Origin: Streptomyces sp. YIM 121038
Lineage (GTDB): Bacteria > Actinomycetota > Actinomycetes > Streptomycetales > Streptomycetaceae
Length of the DNA: 64,000 nucleotides
Direction of reading: 5' to 3'
NCBI RefSeq assembly: GCF_006088715.1
Contig: NZ_CP030771.1
Span: 744,001-808,000, forward strand
How positions within the stretch are numbered: the stretch's first letter is position 1; every line of letters starts with the position of its first letter. Shown piece by piece: positions 1-7,014 of the stretch. A program made the position numbers and the translations under genes. A model generated the notes under the pieces. The model was given only the letters and a program-made list of their open reading frames with translations. It made no database searches and was not told the DNA's origin.

Positions 1-72
1 CCTCCGCGACACCCGGAGCACCCCGGAGCGCCTCTGAACCCACCACCCCTTTCACCGAACGGAGCACCCGCC

Positions 73-339
73 GTGCGCACCTTCCTCCGTCCCTTCCTCC
101 TCGGCGCGACCCGCCTCCTCCTGATCGCCTTCCTCCTCGGCGGCCTCACCGTGGTGGCGGGCCAGACCGTCGCCCTCGCCCTCGGCGACCGCCACCTCAT
201 GGAGCTCTTCGGCACGGACGTCACCGAGGTGGTGTGCGTCGTCGCGGGGGCCGCGGGCATCTGCTCCTTCCTCCACTCGTACGTCCACTCGTCCGTCCCG
301 GAGGGGGGCCGGGCCCCGGACGGCGACGCAGTAACGTGA
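73..339 (+). CDS. Small hydrophobic membrane protein, unknown function
   Basis: 88-residue protein starting with GTG, preceded by a GGAG at 61-64 about 8 bases upstream. Two hydrophobic stretches are visible (about residues 4-33 and 45-66), so it is probably a two-pass membrane protein with short polar ends; the C-terminal 20 residues are polar and Gly/Pro/Asp-rich. I do not recognise a family. It ends 4 bases before the next gene, so the two are probably co-transcribed. The codon bias (third positions almost all G/C) matches real Streptomyces genes and supports coding on this strand rather than on the overlapping minus-strand frames. Confidence 0.6.
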   Translation: MRTFLRPFLLGATRLLLIAFLLGGLTVVAGQTVALALGDRHLMELFGTDVTEVVCVVAGAAGICSFLHSYVHSSVPEGGRAPDGDAVT

Positions 340-343
340 CCGC

Positions 344-1189
344 ATGATCATTGAATCCGGGGACGACGGGATCGTCGAGCGGGTACGGGAGTGGGCGCGC
401 GGGCGTGAGGACGTCCGGGCCGTGCTGCGGACGGGCTCGCGGGCGCGGCGCGACGGGACGGTGGACGCCTTCTCCGACCACGACATCGAGCTGTACACCA
501 CCGACCCCGACCGCTACGAAGACGGCGCGTGGGTCGAGGAGCTGGGCCCGGTCGTGGTGCAGGTCGGCCTCGAAGGGCCGTGGGACAACCCGGCCAGGCT
601 CGTGCTCTTCGAAGGGGACGTCAAGGTCGACTTCCAGGTCGTGCCGGCGGGCCTGCTCACGACGATGGCCGCGGACGGCCTCGACGACCTGCACGAGCGC
701 GGCTACGAGGTGCTGTGGGACCCCGACGGCGCCGCCGCCCGCCTGCCCGCCGCCACGGGCGAGGTGGCGGCGGAGCTCCCCGACGCCGAGGAGTTCGAGG
801 AGCTGTGCGCGGAGTTCTGGTTCGAGATGGCGCATCTGCCGCGCTGTCTCGCTCGGGGCGAGCTGTGGGTGGCCAAGTCCCGCGACTGGACCACCAAGGA
901 ACTCCTGCAGAGCGTCGTCGAGTGGCACGCCCTGACCCGCGAGGGCGCCGGCCACGACGTCTGGTACGGCGGCACCCGCATGCGGCAGTGGGCCGCACCG
1001 GAAGTGTGGGAGCGCCTGCCCGACACCTTCGGCGGCTTCGCCGCGGCCGACGCCCTGCGCGCCGCCCGCGCGACCGCGGACCTCTTCGCCGACCTGGCCA
1101 AGGAGGTGGCCGAGACCCACGGCTTCCCCTACCCCCACAAGGCCGAACAGACCATCCGCCCGGCCTTGGACGCACTCCCCCGGGCCTAG
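344..1189 (+). CDS. Aminoglycoside 6-adenylyltransferase-like nucleotidyltransferase
   Basis: 281 residues, a normal size for the ANT(6)/AadK (streptomycin adenylyltransferase) family. The N-terminus carries the nucleotidyltransferase signature: GSRA at residues 31-34, then DAFSDHDIE at 41-49, whose two Asp (45 and 47) would bind Mg-ATP. A region near residue 85 (FEGDVKVDFQVV) fits the third acidic residue. The family transfers AMP to the 6-OH of streptomycin-type aminoglycosides. Many actinomycete members are chromosomal and their true substrates are untested, so drug resistance is an inference. The ATG at 344 lies 4 bases after the preceding stop. It has no obvious link to the PKS/NRPS operon about 6 kb away. 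Confidence 0.8.
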   Translation: MIIESGDDGIVERVREWARGREDVRAVLRTGSRARRDGTVDAFSDHDIELYTTDPDRYEDGAWVEELGPVVVQVGLEGPWDNPARLVLFEGDVKVDFQVVPAGLLTTMAADGLDDLHERGYEVLWDPDGAAARLPAATGEVAAELPDAEEFEELCAEFWFEMAHLPRCLARGELWVAKSRDWTTKELLQSVVEWHALTREGAGHDVWYGGTRMRQWAAPEVWERLPDTFGGFAAADALRAARATADLFADLAKEVAETHGFPYPHKAEQTIRPALDALPRA

Positions 1190-1367
1190 CCCCGGCCGGT
1201 GCCCCTGCGCTCCCTGCCCGCTGCCGCGGTGCGGCGGGCCCACGGGACGCGTGGGAGGTGGTCAGGAACGGTCTCTACGGTGCAACTTCGGTCAGGGGCT
1301 GCGGAAAGTCGCCAGTGGCTGGATGATGACCCAGCGAGTATCAGGGGGCGCGTTCCGGGGGGTCGCG

Positions 1368-3218
1368 ATGGTTGAGGGCGGGCAGCCATTCGGTGACAGG
1401 TTCCAGCTGATCGAGGAGCTGGGGCGGGGTGGCATGGGAGTGGTGTGGCGGGCCGTCGACACGCTCCTCGGGCGCGAGGTCGCCGTGAAGCACGTGCGCG
1501 GGCCCGGGCAGGGGGCCGCGCCCCTGGACACCAAGGCCACCGCGCGGCTGCTGCGCGAGGCCCGCGCGGCGGCGAAGCTCAACCACCCGGGCGCCGTCAC
1601 CGTGTACGACGTGGTGCGCTCCGGCGCCGAGGTCGTCATCGTCATGGAACTCGTCCGAGGGACCACCCTGTCGGCGCTCGTGGCCCGGGAGGGCCCCCTG
1701 CCGCCCGCCCGGGTGGCGTCGATCGGGGCGCAGCTCGCCGAGGTCCTCGGCGCCGCCCACGCCCTCGGCGTGATCCACCGTGACGTCAAGCCCGAGAACG
1801 TGATGCTCCTCGCGGGCGGCCGGGTCAAGCTGGCCGACTTCGGGATCGCCCGGCTCTCCAGCGACGTCACCACCACGACGAGCGTCTTCGGCACCCCGGC
1901 CTACATGGCGCCCGAGCAGATCCGCGGGACGCCCGTGCCCGCCACGGACCTGTGGGCCCTCGGCGTCACGCTCTTCCACGCGGTGGAGGGCGTGTCGCCC
2001 TTCGCCCGCCCCGCCGCGGTGGAGTCCATCGCGGCGGTGCTCTCCGACCCGCCGCCCTGGCCGCGGCGCGCCGGGTCCGCCCTGACGGCCGTCCTGGACT
2101 CCCTGCTGGCCAAGAACCCGGAGGACCGGCCGCACGTCGCGCAGACCGCCGCGGAGCTCCGGCAGATCGCGGAGGGCCGCGCCACCACCCTGATGGCCGC
2201 CCCGACGGCACCCCGGCGTCCGGCACCCGTGGCGAGCGTCTCGCCCATGCCCGCGCCCCTGCCGTCACCGCCGCGGACGCCCTCGCGGCGGCCCGCGCGG
2301 CCCGCCTCCCTCGTGCACCCCGTCCTGCCGGGGCTCCTCGGCCTCGGCACGGTCGGCCTGTGGGTCCTGTCCTGGTTCCAGCTCGACGGGCACGCCGTGC
2401 TCACCGGGCCGGGCCTCCTGGTGTTCCGTACGCGCCCCTTCGAGACGTGGTGGATCGACGCGGGCCACACCCCCGACGCCTCCGGCCTCGAATCCCCCTG
2501 GGCCACCATCGCGGCCGGCTACCCCTTCGGGGACGACGGGGTGCTCAACGCCCTGCTGGTCCTCACCCACCTGCCCTTCCTGGCGCTGCTCGTAGGCTCC
2601 TGGGCGAGTCTCGTCTCGACGCGTCGGCGCGCCTGGGCCGGGCTCCTGGCAGGCAGCAGCGTCCTCGCCCTGACCAGCGGTTTCGTCATCAACGGCGTCC
2701 ACAGGCACTTCGACGCACCCGGCCATGACGTCTGGCTCAACAGCGGGCCCTACCTCCTGGCGGGAGCCGTCGGCCTGCTCGCCGCCGCGCACCTGGCGCG
2801 GCACGGCGGGAGGCGGACCCTCTCCCTCGACCGCCGCCACCTGCTTCCGGTGGCGGCCGGTGCCGTCACGGGCGCCGTCGCCGCGGGCATCGCCGTGCCG
2901 GGGCTGATGAGCGGCGCGGCGGCCGTGGTGGGCACCCTCGCCGTGCTGCTCTGGGCGGGCCTCGTCCTGCCGCACCGCCTCGCCTCGTCGGTGCTCGGCG
3001 GCTGGGCGCTGGCACTGGCCGTTCCGCTGGTCCTCGGGATCACCCTCGCCACGCACCCGGATCCGGCCGCGGCCTCCGCGCCCGTCGCCACCTGGCGCCT
3101 GGTCGTCCTCGCCACGGCGGTGGCGGCGGTGGGCTGCTGGGCCCTGGTCCGCTCCCACCAGGCGCGGGAGGCGGAGGCGGCCCACGCCGCCGCGTTCCTG
3201 CGGAACCAGCCCTGGTGA
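1368..3218 (+). CDS. Membrane-anchored Ser/Thr protein kinase (PknB-like catalytic domain)
   Basis: Taking the ATG at 1368 gives 616 residues; the open frame extends up to 1251, but homology begins right after this ATG. Kinase features: glycine loop GRGGMG at 19-24, catalytic Lys41, HRD at 137-139 with Asp139 and KPEN just after it, DFG at 157-159, then a GTPAYMAPEQ activation-segment end. A Pro/Arg-rich linker (about 280-330) leads to a C-terminal half with seven or eight hydrophobic segments instead of the PASTA repeats of PknB. The kinase domain is therefore cytoplasmic and tethered to a polytopic membrane part that may act as a sensor. It converges on the LysR-like gene with a 12-base gap. 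Its substrate is unknown. Confidence 0.85.
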   Translation: MVEGGQPFGDRFQLIEELGRGGMGVVWRAVDTLLGREVAVKHVRGPGQGAAPLDTKATARLLREARAAAKLNHPGAVTVYDVVRSGAEVVIVMELVRGTTLSALVAREGPLPPARVASIGAQLAEVLGAAHALGVIHRDVKPENVMLLAGGRVKLADFGIARLSSDVTTTTSVFGTPAYMAPEQIRGTPVPATDLWALGVTLFHAVEGVSPFARPAAVESIAAVLSDPPPWPRRAGSALTAVLDSLLAKNPEDRPHVAQTAAELRQIAEGRATTLMAAPTAPRRPAPVASVSPMPAPLPSPPRTPSRRPARPASLVHPVLPGLLGLGTVGLWVLSWFQLDGHAVLTGPGLLVFRTRPFETWWIDAGHTPDASGLESPWATIAAGYPFGDDGVLNALLVLTHLPFLALLVGSWASLVSTRRRAWAGLLAGSSVLALTSGFVINGVHRHFDAPGHDVWLNSGPYLLAGAVGLLAAAHLARHGGRRTLSLDRRHLLPVAAGAVTGAVAAGIAVPGLMSGAAAVVGTLAVLLWAGLVLPHRLASSVLGGWALALAVPLVLGITLATHPDPAAASAPVATWRLVVLATAVAAVGCWALVRSHQAREAEAAHAAAFLRNQPW

Positions 3219-3230
3219 CGGGCGGCGCCG

Positions 3231-4025
3231 CTACGGCCTGCGGCGCGGCTTGCCGCCCTTGGCGCCCTTCGGGCCTCCGGAGCCGCGGCGCGCGTTCTTG
3301 GCGGACGGCTTGCCCGCCGCCTTGCCGGTGCCCCTGGCGTTCCCCTTGCCCCCGGCCTGCTGCCGTCGCGCGCCGCCCTTGTCCGGGCGCTTCTCCTTGG
3401 GCTCGGCGTCGGCGCGGCGGCCCCGGGTGCTGTTGACGGTGCGGCCGCGGACGATGCCGATGAAGTCCTCCACCCTGTCCGTCGTGGCCTCCTGCGGCCA
3501 CGACAGCGCCACGCGGGACGTCGGGACGTCCGTGACCGTGCGGTAGGTGAGGTCCTTGCGGTGGTGCAGCCGCGCGAGGGACTGGGGGACGATCAGCAGG
3601 CCGACGCCCGCCGCCACGAGCTCGATCGCGTCGGCGGTCGTGGCGGGGCGCTCGATGGCGGGGCGCCCCGGCGGGTGCTCCCAGTCCAGGGTGTCGTCCA
3701 GCGGGTGCAGCACCAGTTCGTCGTCGAGGTCCGCCACGGCCACCTCGTCGGCCGCCGCGAAGAGGTGGTCCTTGGGGACCACGACCACCGTCGTCTCCTC
3801 GTAGAGGGGAATCGCGCTGAGGTCCTCGCCGTCGACCGGGAGCCGTACGAACCCCGCGTCGGCCTCGCCCCTGCGCAGGACCCCGCAGGCCTCCGGCGCG
3901 GTCACCTGGAGGAGGGTCAGGGGGATGTCGGGCAGCCGCTCGTTCCAGATGCGCACCCACTTCGAGGGCGTCACCCCGGGGACGTAGGCGAGCCGGAACG
4001 CGGGAGAGTCTTCCGAGCCTGTCAC
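3231..4025 (-). CDS. LysR-type substrate-binding domain protein without a helix-turn-helix
   Basis: 264 residues from a GTG at 4025. Residues 10-190 resemble the periplasmic-binding-protein-like effector domain of LysR regulators (for example the run around DAGFVRLPVDGEDLSAIPLY and the VVVVPKDHLFA segment). There is no winged helix-turn-helix before it: the protein begins directly with the first effector-domain strand. The last 70 residues are a low-complexity tail very rich in Lys, Arg, Gly and Ala, which could bind nucleic acid non-specifically. It is divergent from the DUF5997-type gene across 105 bases, a pairing I recall as common in Streptomyces. It is probably regulatory, but ligand and target are unknown. 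Confidence 0.75.
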   Translation of the reverse strand: MTGSEDSPAFRLAYVPGVTPSKWVRIWNERLPDIPLTLLQVTAPEACGVLRRGEADAGFVRLPVDGEDLSAIPLYEETTVVVVPKDHLFAAADEVAVADLDDELVLHPLDDTLDWEHPPGRPAIERPATTADAIELVAAGVGLLIVPQSLARLHHRKDLTYRTVTDVPTSRVALSWPQEATTDRVEDFIGIVRGRTVNSTRGRRADAEPKEKRPDKGGARRQQAGGKGNARGTGKAAGKPSAKNARRGSGGPKGAKGGKPRRRP

Positions 4026-4130
4026 CTCGCCAGACTACCGGGCGTAGTCAGTGGCCGACGCACCGGCGGGCGCCGCCGCCACGGGCCCGCCGTGGTCAGC
4101 GGTCGCGCATTCGCTCGATACCCTTGCCCT
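4026..4130. promoter_or_regulatory. Divergent intergenic region, presumed promoters
   Basis: 105 bases between the start codons of the LysR-like gene (leftward) and the DUF5997-type gene (rightward). Both promoters must lie here unless they sit inside the coding sequences. I could not assign convincing -10/-35 hexamers or an operator palindrome by eye. Confidence 0.4.
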
Positions 4131-4529
4131 ATGACGTCGCACCACTCCACCCAGACCATGAAGCCCGCCACCGCGGCGAAGAAGCTGGGTGTGTACCTCG
4201 AAGCCACCCCCGCCGAGTTCCAGGAGGGCGTGGTCTCGCGGACCGAGCTCAACGCGCTGCAGGCCGACCCGCCCCAGTGGCTGCGCGACCTGCGCGCCAA
4301 CGGCCCGCACCCCCGCCCCGTCGTCGCGGCGAAGCTGGGCGTCTCCGTGTCGGGCCTGGCCCGCGGCGGCGTCACGGAGGCCCTCACCACGGAGCAGATC
4401 GACGCGCTCAAGGAAGAGCGCCCCGAGTGGCTGGAGCGCGAGCGCGCCACGCAGGCCGAGGTCCGCAAGGAGACGGTGCGCCTGAAGGCGAAGAGGGCGG
4501 AGCAGGCCGAGAAGGCCGACAAGGACTGA
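4131..4529 (+). CDS. DUF5997 family protein
   Basis: 132 residues from the ATG at 4131; the open frame runs further upstream but would cross the divergent LysR-like start. The sequence (MKPATAAKKLGVYLEATP near the start, then PPQWLRDLRANGPHPRPVVAAKLGVS) matches what I know of DUF5997, a small soluble actinobacterial protein of unknown function. Residues 60-85 look like a helix-turn-helix-type segment (VVAAKLGVSVSGLARGG). The last 35 residues are a highly charged helix rich in Lys, Glu and Arg. It may act together with its divergent LysR-like neighbour. Function unknown. Confidence 0.75.
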   Translation: MTSHHSTQTMKPATAAKKLGVYLEATPAEFQEGVVSRTELNALQADPPQWLRDLRANGPHPRPVVAAKLGVSVSGLARGGVTEALTTEQIDALKEERPEWLERERATQAEVRKETVRLKAKRAEQAEKADKD

Positions 4530-4688
4530 CCCTGGGGCCGGGGCCCGGGGTGCCTCGGCGCCCCGCCCGGCACCTCCGTCCCCTCCGCTCGCGCCCCGGG
4601 GCCGCGTACCGTCACCGTCCGCGCACGAGGGACAATGGAGGCGTACGACCGCCGTACGCCGCCGCCCACCGCATCAGGAGCCACCGCC

Positions 4689-5516
4689 TTGTCCGAGCGC
4701 ACCTCGCACGCCGCCCAGACCGACCTGCAGGCCGACTGCGGGAACTGCTTCGGTCTGTGCTGCGTGGCGCTGCCCTTCTCGCGCTCGTCGGACTTCCCGG
4801 TGAACAAGTCCGCCGGGACCCCCTGCGGGAACCTCCAGGAGGACTTCCGCTGCGGCATCCACGAGCGGCTGCGCGACAAGGGCTACAACGGCTGCACGGT
4901 CTTCGACTGCTTCGGCGCCGGGCAGAAGGTCTCCCAGGTCACCTTCAAGGGCGTCAGCTGGCGCGAGGAGCCGGACTCGGCCCGCGCGATGTACGAGGTC
5001 TTCCCCGTCGTCCGCCAGCTCCAGGAGCTCCTGAAGTACACCGCGCAGGCCCTCGACCTGCCCGCGGCCCGGCCCGTCCACCGCGATCTGCGGCGCGCGT
5101 ACGAGCAGATCGACGCGCTCACCCGGGACACCGTCGAGACCCTGATGGCCGTCGACGTGGACGCCCTGCGGGGTGAGGTGAACCCGCTGCTCCTGCGCGC
5201 CAGCGAGCTGGCCCGGGCGGCGGTCCCGGGGCGGAAGAAGAACCACCGGGGCGCCAACCTCATGGGCTCGCGGCAGCGGGGCGCGAAGCTGCGCGGCGCC
5301 AGCCTGCGCGGCGCCCTCCTCATCGCGGCCGACCTGTCCGACGCCGATCTGCGCGAGGCCGACCTGATCGGCGCGGACATGCGCGACACGAACCTGTGCG
5401 GGGCGGATCTGCGCGGCGCCCTGTTCCTCACCCAGCCCCAGCTGAACGCCGCGCGGGGCGACGCCCGGACGAAGCTCTCCCAGCCCCTGGAGCGCCCCGC
5501 CCACTGGGCGGCCTAG
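4689..5516 (+). CDS. Pentapeptide-repeat protein with Cys-rich N-terminus
   Basis: I chose the TTG at 4689 because a GGAG lies 8 bases upstream and the sequence between the alternative ATG at 4635 and this point is Pro/Thr-rich and unlike a domain; this gives 275 residues. The N-terminal 90 residues contain clustered cysteines (CGNCFGLCC, then CGNL, RCGIH, GCTVFDC) that could bind a metal or iron-sulfur cluster. Residues about 195-255 contain A(D/N)LxG-type pentapeptide repeats, which form a right-handed quadrilateral beta-helix. The two parts are joined by a helical region. The molecular role is unknown; gyrase protection is known for some pentapeptide proteins, but nothing here specifically supports it. 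Confidence 0.75.
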   Translation: MSERTSHAAQTDLQADCGNCFGLCCVALPFSRSSDFPVNKSAGTPCGNLQEDFRCGIHERLRDKGYNGCTVFDCFGAGQKVSQVTFKGVSWREEPDSARAMYEVFPVVRQLQELLKYTAQALDLPAARPVHRDLRRAYEQIDALTRDTVETLMAVDVDALRGEVNPLLLRASELARAAVPGRKKNHRGANLMGSRQRGAKLRGASLRGALLIAADLSDADLREADLIGADMRDTNLCGADLRGALFLTQPQLNAARGDARTKLSQPLERPAHWAA

Positions 5517-5563
5517 TCCCCGCCCCGCCCCGCCGGGTACTCTCCTGCTCTCTTCCTTGTCAC

Positions 5564-5588
5564 GTGCCGCCGGTCCTCCCGGCGGCAC
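5564..5588 (+). terminator. Hairpin after the pentapeptide gene
   Basis: Perfect 10-bp GC-rich stem (GTGCCGCCGG paired with CCGGCGGCAC) with a 5-base loop, 48 bases after the pentapeptide stop and 112 bases before the P450 start. No T-tract follows, as is common for actinomycete terminators. Confidence 0.5.
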
Positions 5589-5699
5589 TACTGTGACCTG
5601 CGAACTCTCATCCAACCGGGGCCGAGGGCCAAGGCGGTGGATCCCTGCGGATCCGCGCCGGGGGGTCCCTCACGCCGGTGCCACCACAAGGAGCACGAG

Positions 5700-6932
5700 A
5701 TGACCGGGGGCGTTCTCCCTCAGGAACAGATACCGCTGTTCAACCCCTTCGCCGAAGGGTTCACCGACAATCCCTACCCGCAGTACGCGACGCTCCGCGA
5801 AGTCGCCCCCGTCTATCCGCACCCTTTGGGGTTCTGGGTGGTCACCCGGTACGAGGACGTGTTCGGCCTGCTGCGCTCGGGCGCGTCGGTCGAACTGCGT
5901 AACGTGAACTCCGGCGCGCTGGAGAACCTGCGACAGAAGGACGAGTCGCGCAAGACCCCGCTCATCGACGGCTTCTCGATGATCGACCGGGACGCCCCGG
6001 ACCACACCCGGCTGCGGCGCCTGGTGCAGAAGGCCTTCACGCCGAGGTCGATCCAGGCGCTCGCGCCCCGCATCGGCGAGCTCGTCGACGGCATGCTCGA
6101 CCGGATCGCCGACGAGGGCGGCGCCGACCTGGTGCCCGCGCTCGCGTCGCCGCTGCCGTTCACGGTGATCGCGGACATGCTGGGCGCCCCGCCCACCGAC
6201 CACGAGCGGATCCGGGAGCTGAGCGGCACGATCGTGCGCTCCCTGGAGCCCGTCGCCGACCCGGCCGTGATGCAGGAGATCGAGAACGCGGACGCGGAAC
6301 TGGCCGTCCTCACCGCCGAGATGATCGCCTGGAAGCGGCGCAACCCCGCCGACGACCTCATGACGGCCCTCATCGAGGCCGAGGAGGACGGCGACAAGCT
6401 CAGCGACGACGAACTGGTCGCGCAGATCCAGCTGCTGTACATCGCGGGCCACGAGACGACCGTGAACCTGCTCGCCAACGGCACCCTCGCGCTCCTTCGC
6501 CACCCCGAGCAGCTCGCCGCCCTGCGCGCGGACGCCGACCTGATGCCCAACGCCGTCGACGAACTGCTGCGCTACGACAGCCCGTTGCAGTCGAGCCGGC
6601 GCATCACGCTGGAGCCGACCGTGCTCAGCGGCGTCGAGATCCCCGCGGGCGCGATGGTGGTCGCCGGTCTCGCCTCCGCCAACCGCGACGCGGCGCGCTG
6701 GGGCGAGGACGCGGACACGCTGCGCCTGGACCGCGAGGGCGCCCGCGCCCACCTGGCGTTCGGCTCCGGCTCGCACCACTGCCTCGGCGCGGCCCTGGCG
6801 CGCCTGGAGGCGAGCATCACCTTCGAGCGGATGCTGAAGCGGTTCCCGGACCTGTCCCTGGCCGGTGACGTGACCTGGAACGGCCGCATCAACGTGCGCG
6901 GCGTGGCCTCGCTGCCGGTGTCGGTCGGCTGA
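5700..6932 (+). CDS. Cytochrome P450
   Basis: 410 residues from the ATG at 5700, which has AAGGAG at 5688-5693. The I-helix oxygen-activating motif AGHETT is at residues 249-254, the ExxR pair begins at Glu288, and the heme-ligand loop FGSGSHHCLG carries Cys361. It is soluble, as bacterial P450s are, and of the CYP107-like type seen in Streptomyces secondary metabolism. It would hydroxylate or epoxidise a substrate using ferredoxin and a reductase, none of which is encoded next to it. It converges on the PKS/NRPS operon and is separated from it by a strong terminator. It could be a tailoring enzyme for that product, but this is only positional inference. Confidence 0.9.
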   Translation: MTGGVLPQEQIPLFNPFAEGFTDNPYPQYATLREVAPVYPHPLGFWVVTRYEDVFGLLRSGASVELRNVNSGALENLRQKDESRKTPLIDGFSMIDRDAPDHTRLRRLVQKAFTPRSIQALAPRIGELVDGMLDRIADEGGADLVPALASPLPFTVIADMLGAPPTDHERIRELSGTIVRSLEPVADPAVMQEIENADAELAVLTAEMIAWKRRNPADDLMTALIEAEEDGDKLSDDELVAQIQLLYIAGHETTVNLLANGTLALLRHPEQLAALRADADLMPNAVDELLRYDSPLQSSRRITLEPTVLSGVEIPAGAMVVAGLASANRDAARWGEDADTLRLDREGARAHLAFGSGSHHCLGAALARLEASITFERMLKRFPDLSLAGDVTWNGRINVRGVASLPVSVG

Positions 6933-6968
6933 CACGGCTGACCCCGGCACGCGCCTGAGCAGGCGTCA

Positions 6969-6998
6969 GGGGGCTCACCGCCGCGGCGGTGAGCCCCC
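6969..6998. terminator. Bidirectional terminator between P450 and the biosynthetic operon
   Basis: Perfect 14-bp inverted repeat (GGGGGCTCACCGCC / GGCGGTGAGCCCCC) with a 2-base loop. It lies 36 bases after the P450 stop and 16 bases beyond the stop of the leftward acyltransferase gene. It can end both converging transcripts and marks the left edge of the biosynthetic operon. Confidence 0.85.
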
Positions 6999-7014
6999 TT
7001 TGCCGTTCCCGGGG

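Noticed and set aside
344..1189. Adenylyltransferase-like gene as self-resistance for the PKS/NRPS product
   Set aside because: It is separated from the operon by six unrelated genes and a strong terminator, and its family acts on aminoglycosides. No link is visible.
1190..1367. Possible small gene or regulatory RNA between the adenylyltransferase-like gene and the kinase
   Set aside because: 178 bases with no good start/ribosome-binding-site combination and no clear hairpin by eye; I see nothing to annotate.
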